DNA of 19,398 bases from DATCYZ01 sp036526195 (GCA_036526195.1 DATCYZ010000158.1:1-19398); one strand, 5' to 3'. Numbered from the stretch's first letter, positions 1-7,370 are shown. Notes: a model not told the origin generated them from the letters alone. A program made the numbers and translations.

Positions 1-387
1 CAGCGCGTAGCTCGCGACGTAGATGACGAAGGCCTCCGCAAAGCTCCAGTCGCGCAACTGCAGCAGCAGCGCGGCCCCGAGCCAGGCCAGCGTCGCGCAA
101 AGTAGCGAGAGCGCGGTGCCGAAACGCTGCGCGGCATGCGCGTGCGCCCAGATGAAGGCGCAGATCGCCGCGCTGCTCGCCACGCTCATGCGCGAGGCTT
201 CGGCGATGAAGCCGACGCCGTGGTCGATGGCGAGGAACACGTACACCGGCCCGGTGGACACCGGCAGCGTCGCGATCATGGAGCCGAGAAAGGCGCCGGC
301 GCGCTCGGCGGCGCGCGAGGCCGCCACCACGATCACCACCGCAGTCAGGATCTTCGCGCCAAGCGCGAGCAGGTTGATCTCAGGCAC
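1..387 (-). CDS. Membrane protein of unknown function (partial, runs off left edge)
   Basis: The minus strand is open from a GTG at 387-385 to the left edge, giving the first 129 residues of a longer protein. The translation is strongly hydrophobic, with roughly four candidate membrane segments: near residues 4-20, 30-50, 65-85 and 93-112. A distinctive stretch reads SMIATLPVSTGPVYVFLAI. The frame is bounded upstream by the stop codon of the dehydrogenase gene (402-400), so GTG 387 is the earliest possible start, 12 bases after that stop. This spacing suggests one transcript with the dehydrogenase. I do not recognise the family, and a transporter or permease role would be a guess. The plus-strand frames here give arginine- and serine-rich low-complexity proteins and are shadows. 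Confidence 0.65.
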   Translation of the reverse strand, partial: MPEINLLALGAKILTAVVIVVAASRAAERAGAFLGSMIATLPVSTGPVYVFLAIDHGVGFIAEASRMSVASSAAICAFIWAHAHAAQRFGTALSLLCATLAWLGAALLLQLRDWSFAEAFVIYVASYAL

Positions 388-399
388 GCCGCGAAGCGC

Positions 400-1188
400 T
401 CAGGCGCCGCGCCGCAGGCTCGGCAGCCCGATGCCGACCGCGTCGAAACCGCCGTCCACCGCGAGCGTCTGGCCGGTGACGTAGGCGGCCGCGTCGCTGC
501 ACAGGAACCACACCGCGGCGGCGATCTCGGCTTCGCTGCCGTAGCGGTTGAGCGGAATGGCGTCGTGGTAGGCGGCGCGGATATCCGGCGTGTGCACCTG
601 CTTCGCCATGGCGGTATCCACCGGCCCGGGCGCCACGGCATTGACGCGCACCCCGCGCTCGCCCAGTTCCGCGGCCTGCTGGCGGGTCAGGTGCATCAGC
701 GCCGCCTTGCTGGTGCCGTAGGCGACGCGCAGGGTGCTCGCGCGCAGGCCGGATATGGAGCCGATGTTGACGATGGCGCCGCCACCGTTGGCAATCATCA
801 CCGGCGCGCAGGCCTGCGCGCAGAGGAACGGGCCGGTGAGGTTGACCTGCAGCACCCGGTCCCATTCCTCGTGCGTGGTCTCGAGCAGCGGCTTGAACAC
901 CGCCACGCCGGCGTTGTTCACCAGCGCGTCGATGCGGCCGAATTCCGCCACGGTGCGCGCAGTCGCCGCGTGCACCTGTGCCGGCAGCGCCACGTCGCAC
1001 TCGATGGCCAGCACCCGGTCCGGCGACGCGAGCGCAGCAGCGGCCTTCGCCAGCGCCGGCGCGTCGATGTCGAGCAGCGCCGCGTTCCAGCCTTCGTCGA
1101 GGAACTTCCGCGCCACGGCGAGGCCGATGCCGCGCGCGGCGCCTGTGATGACGGCAACTTTCAAAGACGGTATCGATTTATTGCTCAT
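400..1188 (-). CDS. Short-chain dehydrogenase/reductase (SDR), classical type
   Basis: This 262-residue protein is predicted to be a cytosolic NAD(P)(H)-dependent oxidoreductase; its substrate cannot be read from sequence. The classical SDR motifs are present in order: glycine-rich TGAARGIG at 15-22, an acidic residue D40 at the end of beta-2 (favouring NAD(H)), NNAG at 91-94, catalytic S144, Y157 and K161 (YGTSK), and the PG motif at 188-189 followed by T192. The length is normal for the family. The ATG at 1188 is chosen because a GGGAG Shine-Dalgarno-like sequence lies about 7 bases upstream and the N-terminus then reads directly into beta-1. The frame stays open to 1485, but that extension is not SDR-like. 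It is divergent from the aldolase gene across 151 bases, so the two may act in one sugar-acid or hydroxy-acid route (inference). Confidence 0.93.
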   Translation of the reverse strand: MSNKSIPSLKVAVITGAARGIGLAVARKFLDEGWNAALLDIDAPALAKAAAALASPDRVLAIECDVALPAQVHAATARTVAEFGRIDALVNNAGVAVFKPLLETTHEEWDRVLQVNLTGPFLCAQACAPVMIANGGGAIVNIGSISGLRASTLRVAYGTSKAALMHLTRQQAAELGERGVRVNAVAPGPVDTAMAKQVHTPDIRAAYHDAIPLNRYGSEAEIAAAVWFLCSDAAAYVTGQTLAVDGGFDAVGIGLPSLRRGA

Positions 1189-1339
1189 CGGCGCTCCCGG
1201 GACCCGCGCGAGGGTATCACCGGCTGCGAAACGGAACGAGTCGACGCGCGGGATTGCATTGACCCGGCGCCTCGGCACGGTGCACCATGCCCGGCCCGGC
1301 GCGCCACGCGGTCGCCCCGACCTCCACAGGAAGACCCCC
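1189..1339. promoter_or_regulatory. Divergent intergenic region between SDR and aldolase genes
   Basis: These 151 bases separate two genes that face away from each other, so promoters for both must lie here or overlap the genes. On the plus strand TTGACC at 1259-1264 resembles a -35 box, but no good -10 follows at the right distance. The aldolase has AGGAAG just upstream of its ATG as a ribosome binding site. I see no convincing operator repeat. Confidence 0.3.
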
Positions 1340-2119
1340 ATGCGAAACAACCGGCTCAAGCAACTCTGGCGCGAAGGCAAGCCTGCCGTCGGCGGCTTCC
1401 TTTCCATTCCGCACTGCTTTTCCGCCGAGGTCATGGCGCATACGGGCCTCGACTGGCTGTGCATCGACCAGCAGCACGGCTGCATCGACTACGCGGACAC
1501 GGTGCCGATGCTGGCGGCGATTTCCACCACCGCGGTGACGCCGCTGGTGCGCGTGCCCTGGAACGAGCCCGCGAGCATCATGAAGGCGCTCGACGCCGGC
1601 GCCTACGGCGTCATCGTGCCGATGGTGAGCAACCGCGCCGAGGCCGAGCGTGCCGTCGCCGCCTGCCGCTATCCGCCGGTCGGCATGCGCAGCAACGGCC
1701 CGAACCGCGCGCTGCTCTACGGCGGTGCCGACTACCAGAAGAACGCCGACCGGGAAATGCTCTGCATCGCGATGATCGAGACCACCGAGGGCATCGAGAA
1801 GATGGAGGAGATCATCTCCACCCCCGGGCTGGATGCGGTCTACATCGGGCCGACCGACCTCGCGCTCGCGCTCGGCCTGCCGGCGGTGATGGACAACGAG
1901 GAGCCGAAGCATGTGGCAACAGTGAACCGGATCCTCGAGACCTGCCGCAAGCACAAGGTGGTGGCCGGCATCCACACCGTGAGCTCGAAGTTCACCCAGC
2001 GCTACCTCGACCAGGGCTTCCAGATGGTAATGCTGGTGCCGGACCGCCTGGCGATGGCGAACTACGTGAAGGCGGAGGTCGGGCGGCTCACCGGCTGGAC
2101 GCCGCTCAAGCCGGTGTAA
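1340..2119 (+). CDS. HpcH/HpaI-family class II aldolase (2-keto-3-deoxy sugar-acid aldolase type)
   Basis: This 259-residue TIM-barrel protein belongs to the HpcH/HpaI aldolase/citrate lyase family. These metal-dependent enzymes cleave 2-oxo acids to pyruvate and an aldehyde. Expected active-site residues are visible: H46 in the QQHG motif (the general base in HpaI), R71 in VRVPWNE (binds the pyruvate enolate), and metal ligands E147 in MIETTEG and D173 in YIGPTDL. Family members of this type include 2-dehydro-3-deoxyglucarate, 2-keto-3-deoxyrhamnonate and 4-hydroxy-2-oxoheptanedioate aldolases. The exact substrate is not decidable here. The ATG at 1340 has ACAGGAAG about 6 bases upstream; the frame is open much further 5' but that part is the SDR complement. 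Length is as expected for the family. Confidence 0.92.
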   Translation: MRNNRLKQLWREGKPAVGGFLSIPHCFSAEVMAHTGLDWLCIDQQHGCIDYADTVPMLAAISTTAVTPLVRVPWNEPASIMKALDAGAYGVIVPMVSNRAEAERAVAACRYPPVGMRSNGPNRALLYGGADYQKNADREMLCIAMIETTEGIEKMEEIISTPGLDAVYIGPTDLALALGLPAVMDNEEPKHVATVNRILETCRKHKVVAGIHTVSSKFTQRYLDQGFQMVMLVPDRLAMANYVKAEVGRLTGWTPLKPV

Positions 2120-2121
2120 GG

Positions 2122-2145
2122 GGCCGAGCGCGCCCCGCTCAGGCC
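2122..2145. terminator. Hairpin between convergent aldolase and VOC genes
   Basis: GGCC-GAGCG pairs with CGCTC-(a)-GGCC around a five-base loop, giving nine pairs with one bulged A. It begins 3 bases after the aldolase stop and overlaps the stop of the convergent VOC gene. There is no T tract on either side, so a bidirectional terminator role is plausible but not shown. Confidence 0.35.
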
Positions 2146-2414
2146 GCCGCGGGCGTCATCCAGCCCATCATCGCCCCGCCCGGCAGCTGCACGATGGCGA
2201 TGCGGCCGACCCCCGGCACGTCGAAGGGCGCACGATCGGTGTTCGCGCCGGCGGCGCGCGCCTTCTCCAGTCGCGCATCGACGTCATCGACCGCGACATA
2301 GGTCAGCCAGTGCTCGGGCACGTCCTTGAATTCGGCGCCCGCCATCACGAACAGCCCGCCCACCAGCGCATCGCCCGACTTGATCAGCCAGTAGGTGCCG
2401 GTCGGCACCGGCAT
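2139..2414 (-). CDS. VOC/glyoxalase-family protein, N-terminally truncated (possible pseudogene)
   Basis: The 91 residues match the C-terminal part of a small vicinal-oxygen-chelate (glyoxalase/bleomycin-resistance) protein. Family-like stretches are GTYWLIKSGDALVGGLFVM, LTYVAVDDVDARL and a C-terminal FDVPGVGRIAIVQ followed by PGGAMMGWMTP. Family members of this type are usually about 120-130 residues. Here the only standard start is the ATG at 2414, without a well-spaced ribosome binding site. Upstream in frame the sequence still looks like VOC protein (VDTAKTFFGKTLGWTFEAM), but a TGA at 2486-2484 interrupts it and no ATG, GTG or TTG lies between. Either the gene has decayed or it uses a non-standard start such as ATA. 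Function unknown; a ring-cleavage or isomerase role cannot be inferred. Confidence 0.6.
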   Translation of the reverse strand: MPVPTGTYWLIKSGDALVGGLFVMAGAEFKDVPEHWLTYVAVDDVDARLEKARAAGANTDRAPFDVPGVGRIAIVQLPGGAMMGWMTPAAA

Positions 2415-2550
2415 CGCCTCGAAAGTCCAGCCGAGCGTCTTGCCGAAGAACGTCTTCGCCGTGTCGACTATAGTGGCGCCATGTCACGCGTCCACGGCCA
2501 TCCAGTCGACACCTGCACCGCGCGGTCAGTGGCACGGCCGTCCGGCATCG

Positions 2551-4128
2551 ATGTCGCGTTCGACCGGGAACGCCTCGCGCCGCACCGGGTGGCCTGAGGC
2601 GAACGAATTGCTGCGCGCCCTGCTCCGCAGCCTCGTCAGCAGGCGCCACGCATCCGGCCCGGAGGTCTCGAAACAGGCCGGCTACGCGGCCCGCGCGGCG
2701 GGCGACCCGGATGCGGCGCTCGCGCATTTCCTCCACGCCGCGCACCTGCGGCCCGGCGACGCGGAGGCCTGGAACGCAGCCGGCATGCTGCATCTGTCGC
2801 GCGGCGAGCCGGCCGAAGCGATCGACGCCCTGCGCCAGGCGCTTGCCGCCCCGCACGGGGCGGCGGTCGAGAGCAATTACCTGTACGCGCTGCTGCTCGA
2901 CCCGGCCCTCGATGCCGACGCAATCCTGGCAGCGCACCTGGACTGGGCGCGCCGGCACGCCGACCCGCTCACGGCACGCGCGCCGGCGCCCGCCCCCCGG
3001 CCGCCGGATCGCCGACTGCGCATCGGCTACGTTTCGCCGGATTTTCGCAAGCACGTGATCGCCTGGTTCATCGAGCCGGTGCTGCGAGCCCACGACCGCG
3101 ATCGCTTCGAGGTGTACGCCTACCATTCGGGGGCGCACGAGGATGCCGTGACCGCGCGCCTTCGCACGCACGTCGAACACTGGCGGTCGATCGGCGCGCT
3201 GGACGACGGCAGCGCCGCGGAGAGAATCCGCGAGGACGGCATCGACATCCTCGTCGACCTGGCCGGCCACACCGCGGGCGGACGCCCGCTGTTGTTCGCG
3301 CGCCGGCCGGCGCCGCTGCAATGGTCCTGGCTCGGCTATATCGGCACCACCGGCATGCAGGCGATGGATGCGCGCATCTCGGATGAAGCGCTCGAGCCGG
3401 CCGCGCTGGCCGCGGGCTGGTATCGCGAAGCCCTGGTGCGCCTGCCGGGGTCCTGCTATTGCTACGCCGCCTCGACCGCGCTGCCCGAGGTGGGCCCGTC
3501 GCCTGCGGCGCGCGGCCAGGGCGTGACCTTCGCCTCGCTGAACCGGATCGAGAAGGTCAGCAATGCCGCGCTCGACGCCTGGGCGCGGTTGCTGCAACGC
3601 GTTCCGACGTCGCGCTTGCGAATCGCCGCGGCCTCGAGCCGGCAGGCGCGCGAGCGCATCGGCGCGCGTTTCGCGGCGCAGGGCATCGGTGCGGAACGCA
3701 TCGTATTCATGGCGGGCATGCGCTACGAATCCTTCGCAAAGACGTACGCCGGGGTCGACATCGCGCTCGATGCGTTTCCGGTGAATGGCGCCTCGACCAC
3801 CTGCGAGGCGCTGTGGATGGGCGTCCCGGTGGTGAGCCTCGGCGTGCCGCGGATCGGCGGACGACTTGGCGCGAGCGTGCTCGGCGCCGCCGGATGCAGC
3901 GAATGGTTCACCACCAACGTCGAGGCCTACATCGATGCCGCGGCGCGCCTCGCCGCGGACCCGGTGGCGCTCGCGCGCACGCGCGCCGGGCTGCGCGCGC
4001 GCGTGTCCGCCTCGCGTCTGGCCGACGCCGCAGGCTTCACGCGCGACCTCGAGGACGCGTACCGTGCCGCGGCGCGCCGCGCGGGATGGCCCGGCGCCGC
4101 CGACGACTCCGGTCCGCGCGTAGGATAA
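2551..4128 (+). CDS. TPR-containing GT41 glycosyltransferase (O-GlcNAc transferase/SPINDLY-like)
   Basis: Read from ATG 2551 this is a 525-residue protein. Short TPR-like helical repeats lie at about 43-104, and a C-terminal GT41 catalytic region spans about 155-505. Family signatures are RLRIGYVSPDFRKH (155-168), DLAGHTAGGRPLLF (236-249), the nucleotide-sugar-binding NRIEK (331-335, with the conserved Lys) and DIALDAFPVNGASTTCEALW (403-422). The GT41 family transfers a sugar from a nucleotide donor to Ser/Thr of proteins; bacterial members often modify surface or exported proteins, but donor and target cannot be read here. The start is uncertain: TTG 2608 has a better-placed GAGGC, and the frame is open back to 2395. 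Typical members have many more TPRs, so this is a short form. The usual His in the late DRHxGR-type loop reads PRIGGR (433-438). Confidence 0.88.
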   Translation: MSRSTGNASRRTGWPEANELLRALLRSLVSRRHASGPEVSKQAGYAARAAGDPDAALAHFLHAAHLRPGDAEAWNAAGMLHLSRGEPAEAIDALRQALAAPHGAAVESNYLYALLLDPALDADAILAAHLDWARRHADPLTARAPAPAPRPPDRRLRIGYVSPDFRKHVIAWFIEPVLRAHDRDRFEVYAYHSGAHEDAVTARLRTHVEHWRSIGALDDGSAAERIREDGIDILVDLAGHTAGGRPLLFARRPAPLQWSWLGYIGTTGMQAMDARISDEALEPAALAAGWYREALVRLPGSCYCYAASTALPEVGPSPAARGQGVTFASLNRIEKVSNAALDAWARLLQRVPTSRLRIAAASSRQARERIGARFAAQGIGAERIVFMAGMRYESFAKTYAGVDIALDAFPVNGASTTCEALWMGVPVVSLGVPRIGGRLGASVLGAAGCSEWFTTNVEAYIDAAARLAADPVALARTRAGLRARVSASRLADAAGFTRDLEDAYRAAARRAGWPGAADDSGPRVG

Positions 4129-4298
4129 TGATTCGCATGTCTTGCGCGCGCTTTCAAACGCTGACCTTCGGGGCGCTGGCGCAGGGCGCGGCGCAAGTGC
4201 GATGATTGGCGCACCCGGAAGCCGTGCGGGACAATCCGTGACGAAAGAGCAAACGCGTTGATGATCCACACCGATGACCGATTCGAGGGCGCCGGCCG
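4129..4298 (+). promoter_or_regulatory. Intergenic region with candidate chrB promoter
   Basis: This gap of 170 bases contains TTGGCG (4206-4211), 18 bases, then GACAAT (4230-4235), a plausible sigma-70-type pair upstream of the GTG start at 4299. A small palindrome, AACGCGTT, lies at 4252-4259. A 25-codon frame at 4128-4205 has no ribosome binding site or recognisable sequence and is not called. Confidence 0.3.
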
Positions 4299-5261
4299 GT
4301 GAACGCCCCGACACCGAACGCCGCCACGCCCTGGCTGGTCATCGTCGCGCAACTTACGGGCGAGGATCCGGCGGTGCGCATGCGCCTGCTGCGCACCCTG
4401 GAAACGCTGGGCGCCGCGGCGCTGCGCGAAGGCGCCTACCTGATGCCGGATACGCCCGCCAACCGGCAGGCCGCGGAGCGCCTCGCCGAACACATCGGCA
4501 AGAACGCGGGACAGGCCCATGTGCTGAACGTCGCGCCCGGGACCCCGGCGCGGGAGACGGCATTCCGGCGGTTGTTCGATCGCGCGGCACGCTATGACGC
4601 GCTCACCAAGGTGATCGAAAGCCTGTCGGTGGGCTTCGATCACTCCGATCCCGGCGCCATTTCCCGCGTCCTGCAGAAGCAGCGTCGCGAACTGGAGTCC
4701 ATCCAGGGCCTCGATTATTTCCCGAGCGAGGCGCGCAGGCGCGCCGAGGGCGCCCTGGCCCGTGCCGAGCAGGCGATCCAGTCGCGCCAGTTCTCGCCCG
4801 GGCAACCGGGCGTGGTCGAGGACGGCGACGGCACGCTCCTCGGGCGCACCTGGGTGACACGCCGGCCCGCCTGGGCCGATCGCCTGGCCAGCGCCTGGCT
4901 GATCCGTCGCTTCATCGACCCGGAGGCCCGCCTGCGCTGGCTGGACACCGGGCAGGCCGCGCCCGCAGACGCGCTCGGCTTCGGCTTCCAGGGCGCGCGC
5001 TTCGCCAGCGCCCCGCAGCGCGTGACCTTCAGGGTGCTGCTTGCGCACGCCCGCCTGGAAGCAGACCCCGCGCTCGCGCGCATCGGCACCATCGTGCAAT
5101 TCCTCGAGGCGGGCGGCGACAAGGTGCCCGAAGCCGCCGGCGTGGAAACCCTCCTCAAGGGCGCGCAGCGCCGCGCGGCCGGGGAAGACGAACTGCTGGC
5201 GGAGGCGGAAAAGACCTTCGACCTGCTCTACGAAGCCTACCTCGAGAGCACCGCGCGCTGA
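4299..5261 (+). CDS. chrB: ChrB-like protein (chromate-resistance regulatory family)
   Basis: This 320-residue protein matches the two-domain layout of ChrB. The N-terminal domain (about 12-165) reads PWLVIVAQLTGEDPAVRMRL and GAYLMPDT, and is predicted winged-helix-like with a helical end. The C-terminal domain (about 183-310) begins TWVTRRPAWADRLASAWLIR, the ChrB C-terminal hallmark. In characterised systems ChrB senses chromate and controls chrA, encoding a chromate efflux pump. No chrA is present in this window, so the gene is orphaned here. In many ChrB C-terminal domains the next segment carries a His-containing HxGxxCxF-like motif; here the equivalent stretch is ARFASAPQRVTF (233-244) without His or Cys, which suggests divergence. 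The start is GTG at 4299 with GAGGGCG upstream at moderate spacing. The call is firm at family level; the chromate function is uncertain. Confidence 0.85.
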   Translation: MNAPTPNAATPWLVIVAQLTGEDPAVRMRLLRTLETLGAAALREGAYLMPDTPANRQAAERLAEHIGKNAGQAHVLNVAPGTPARETAFRRLFDRAARYDALTKVIESLSVGFDHSDPGAISRVLQKQRRELESIQGLDYFPSEARRRAEGALARAEQAIQSRQFSPGQPGVVEDGDGTLLGRTWVTRRPAWADRLASAWLIRRFIDPEARLRWLDTGQAAPADALGFGFQGARFASAPQRVTFRVLLAHARLEADPALARIGTIVQFLEAGGDKVPEAAGVETLLKGAQRRAAGEDELLAEAEKTFDLLYEAYLESTAR

Positions 5262-5270
5262 TTTCGCCCA

Positions 5271-5294
5271 TATAGTAACAGATATGTTACTATA
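5271..5294. promoter_or_regulatory. Perfect AT-rich palindrome (10-base arms, 4-base centre)
   Basis: TATAGTAACA and TGTTACTATA flank GATA, a perfect inverted repeat. It lies in the 57-base gap between the convergent chrB and bepA-like genes, 9 bases after the chrB stop. It stands out because the surroundings are about 70% GC. The symmetry resembles a binding site for a dimeric regulator; without a G/C-rich stem plus T tract it is a poor classic terminator. Confidence 0.5.
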
Positions 5295-5302
5295 GCGCCG
5301 CA

Positions 5303-5318
5303 GGCGGCGTGCGCCGCC
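5303..5318. terminator. GC-rich hairpin after the bepA-like gene
   Basis: GGCGGC pairs with GCCGCC across a GTGC loop (a seventh pair is possible), directly abutting the minus-strand stop codon at 5321-5319. No T tract follows it in the minus-strand reading direction. It may help end both converging transcripts. Confidence 0.35.
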
Positions 5319-6773
5319 TCACGGTTTTGCGTCTTTCAGTTCCTGCGCATGCAGGGCGCGCAGTTCGCGCAGGCGCGCGTCGACTTCCGAGAGCTGGTAG
5401 AAATCGCCGTCCGCCGCGGCGCGGGCGGACTGCAGCTGGTCGATCGCCGCCACCAGGCTGCCTTCGATGGCGTAGGCCTCGGCCTGCGCCTGGTGCTGCA
5501 GCAGCCGCCGGCCCAGCGTCGCGTAGGTCTTCGCCTTGAGACGCGCAAGGCGCGCGTCGCCGCGGTGGCGGCGCGCCGGTTCCTCCAACGCCGCCAGCGC
5601 CTCGACGCCGCGACCGGCTTCGAGCAGCCCTTCGACCAGCGCGTACAGCGCCGGCCGGTACTGCGGATGCCTGGCGCGCGCCGCCTCGAGCGTGGCAATC
5701 GCGGCGCGCGCATCGCCCGAGGCGCGCTGCACTGCCGCCGCGAGCATGTCGATCATGGGGCTCGCCTCTTTCAGGGCACGCAGGCGCGCCAGTTCCGCCG
5801 CGGCTTCCGCGGTCTGGCGCGCGCGCAGGTGCGCCTGCACCAGTCCGAAGCGGGCGGCCGACTCGCGCGCGTAGCGCCCGTCGCGCAGCAGGGCGGTGAA
5901 CGACGCCACCGACTCGCGCGCGTCGCCACGCGCGGCCCGCAGCCCGGCGCGCACGAAGTGGAAATCCGCGCTGTCGAGCACCTGCTTGTAGGGCTGCGTC
6001 GCGGCGCGGTTCTGCGCGTCCGCGATGCGCTCGGTATCCACCGGGTGGGTGCGCAGGTAGGACGGCACCGTGCCGTCATCGCGCACCCGGCCCGCGCGCT
6101 GCATCTTCTCGAACATCCCGGCCATGGCGTGGGCGTCGAAACCCGCCTTCGACAGCGTCTGGAACCCGATGCGGTCGGCCTCGCGCTCGAACGTGCGGGT
6201 GTAGTTGATCTGTGACTGGACGGCGCCGGCCTGCACGGCCGCCGCCGCGCCGATGGCGAGATCCGGACGCGAACGCCCCAGCAGCAGCGCCGCCGCCAGC
6301 GCCACCATGGTCGGGATCTGCATCTGCTGCTGGGCGCCGATCAGGCGGGCGATGTGCCGCTGGGTGACGTGCGCCACCTCGTGCGCGAGCACCGAGGCAA
6401 GCTCGGACTCGGAGTCGACCGCGGTGAGGAGTCCCGTATGCACGCCGATGTAGCCGCCGGGCAGGGCGAACGCGTTCATCGAACTGTCGCGAATGGCGAA
6501 GAACTCGAAGCTCTGGCGAACATCCGGAGACGCCGCCACCAGCCGCCCGCCAATGACGTTCAGGTACTCGGTGATCTCGGCGTCGTCCAGGTAGGACGGT
6601 TCCCGCAGGCGGATGTCGCGCATGATCTCCGCGCCGATGCGCTGCTCGAGGCGCGCCGGCAGCGCGCCGTCGGCGAGGCCGCCCAGGTCCGGAAGGTTCT
6701 GGCCAAAGGCACGCGGCAGGACCAGGCTCGTGACGGTGACGAACGCGAGCGTCAGGCGGGCAGCGATGCGCAT
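5319..6773 (-). CDS. bepA: M48 zinc metalloprotease with C-terminal TPRs (BepA/YfgC-like)
   Basis: This 484-residue protein has the length and layout of E. coli BepA, a periplasmic protease-chaperone that assists LptD and outer-membrane protein assembly. An N-terminal signal peptide covers about 1-24, with cleavage likely after AFG. The zinc site is HEVAH (131-135) plus E196 in the FEREAD segment. A THP motif puts H243 where BepA has its regulatory His switch. A hydrophobic segment at about 154-185 follows the catalytic motif as in M48 proteins, and residues about 268-480 are helical TPR-type repeats. The ATG at 6773 is chosen because the signal peptide starts directly there; the longer frame to 7073 is complement of moaC. 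It is divergent from moaC across about 50 bases. The specific BepA role is inferred from architecture. Confidence 0.9.
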   Translation of the reverse strand: MRIAARLTLAFVTVTSLVLPRAFGQNLPDLGGLADGALPARLEQRIGAEIMRDIRLREPSYLDDAEITEYLNVIGGRLVAASPDVRQSFEFFAIRDSSMNAFALPGGYIGVHTGLLTAVDSESELASVLAHEVAHVTQRHIARLIGAQQQMQIPTMVALAAALLLGRSRPDLAIGAAAAVQAGAVQSQINYTRTFEREADRIGFQTLSKAGFDAHAMAGMFEKMQRAGRVRDDGTVPSYLRTHPVDTERIADAQNRAATQPYKQVLDSADFHFVRAGLRAARGDARESVASFTALLRDGRYARESAARFGLVQAHLRARQTAEAAAELARLRALKEASPMIDMLAAAVQRASGDARAAIATLEAARARHPQYRPALYALVEGLLEAGRGVEALAALEEPARRHRGDARLARLKAKTYATLGRRLLQHQAQAEAYAIEGSLVAAIDQLQSARAAADGDFYQLSEVDARLRELRALHAQELKDAKP

Positions 6774-6827
6774 GCAACTATGATACCGTCGTCGCCCCGA
6801 GGTTCCCTGCGACAGGACGCCCATCCC

Positions 6828-7346
6828 GTGGCAAGCAGACGCACCGGCACGCTGACCCACTTCGACGGCCAAGGCCGTGCCCACATGGTCGACGTCAGCG
6901 CAAAAGCGGACACGGTGCGGGTGGCCGTGGCAAGCGGCCGCATCCGCATGCAGGCCGCCACGCTCAGGCAGCTTGCCGCCGGACGCGCGAAGAAGGGCGA
7001 CGTGCTCGGCGTGGCTCGCATCGCCGCCATCCAGGCCGCCAAGCAGACCGCGTCGCTGGTGCCGCTCGCACACCCGGTCGCGCTGACCCGCGTTGCGGTC
7101 GAGTTCACCCGCCAGCGCACGCCGGCGGCGGTGCGCATCGAGGCCCGCGCGGAGTGCCGCGGACCCACCGGCGTCGAGATGGAGGCGCTGACCGCGGCCG
7201 CCATCGGCCTGCTGACGGTGTATGACATGCTGAAAGCGGTCGACCGCGGCATGTCGATCGAGGCGATCCGGCTGGAGGAAAAGCGCGGCGGCCGTTCCGG
7301 GACATGGCGACGCAGACCCGCACGCGCTGCGCCGCGAATCAAATAA
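6828..7346 (+). CDS. moaC: Cyclic pyranopterin monophosphate synthase MoaC
   Basis: MoaC acts after MoaA in molybdenum cofactor synthesis, converting 3',8-cyclo-7,8-dihydro-GTP to cyclic pyranopterin monophosphate in the cytosol. The protein shows the family landmarks HMVDVSAKADTVR (19-31), KQTASLVPLAHPVALTRV (72-89) and GVEMEALTAAAIGLLTVYDM (115-134). Residues matching the E. coli active site appear at a constant offset of five: K56, H82, E117, E119, D133 and K136. From GTG 6828, with CAGGA about 10 bases upstream, it has 172 residues, close to the usual 160. ATG 6780 would add 16 unconserved residues and is the main alternative. The C-terminus has an extra basic tail after the conserved GGRSGTWRR. 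Moco would serve a SoxCD-type enzyme, but none is encoded nearby. Confidence 0.94.
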   Translation: MASRRTGTLTHFDGQGRAHMVDVSAKADTVRVAVASGRIRMQAATLRQLAAGRAKKGDVLGVARIAAIQAAKQTASLVPLAHPVALTRVAVEFTRQRTPAAVRIEARAECRGPTGVEMEALTAAAIGLLTVYDMLKAVDRGMSIEAIRLEEKRGGRSGTWRRRPARAAPRIK

Positions 7347-7349
7347 GTA

Positions 7350-7370
7350 TATAAATACAATTGATTTATT
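7350..7370. promoter_or_regulatory. AT-rich inverted repeat and promoter region upstream of soxY
   Basis: ATAAAT (7351-7356) and ATTTAT (7364-7369) form an inverted repeat around a seven-base centre, within an AT island just after the moaC stop. Possible -10 hexamers TATAAA (7350-7355) and TACAAT (7356-7361) overlap it. That arrangement fits a repressor such as the ArsR-family SoxR known to control sox genes elsewhere. No such regulator gene is in the window. About 140 bases remain to the soxY start, and they hold no other clear signal. Confidence 0.45.

Noticed and set aside
136..2301. 721-codon open frame on the plus strand across the SDR and aldolase genes
   Set aside because: It is frame-shifted relative to the aldolase and antisense to the SDR, with His/Arg-rich composition and no domain.
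4128..4205. 25-codon frame between the GT41 and chrB genes
   Set aside because: It has no ribosome binding site, no recognisable sequence, and is too short to support.
2284..4314. 676-codon open frame on the minus strand opposite the GT41 gene
   Set aside because: It is an Arg/Ala/Gly-rich shadow; the plus strand has clear GT41 signatures throughout.
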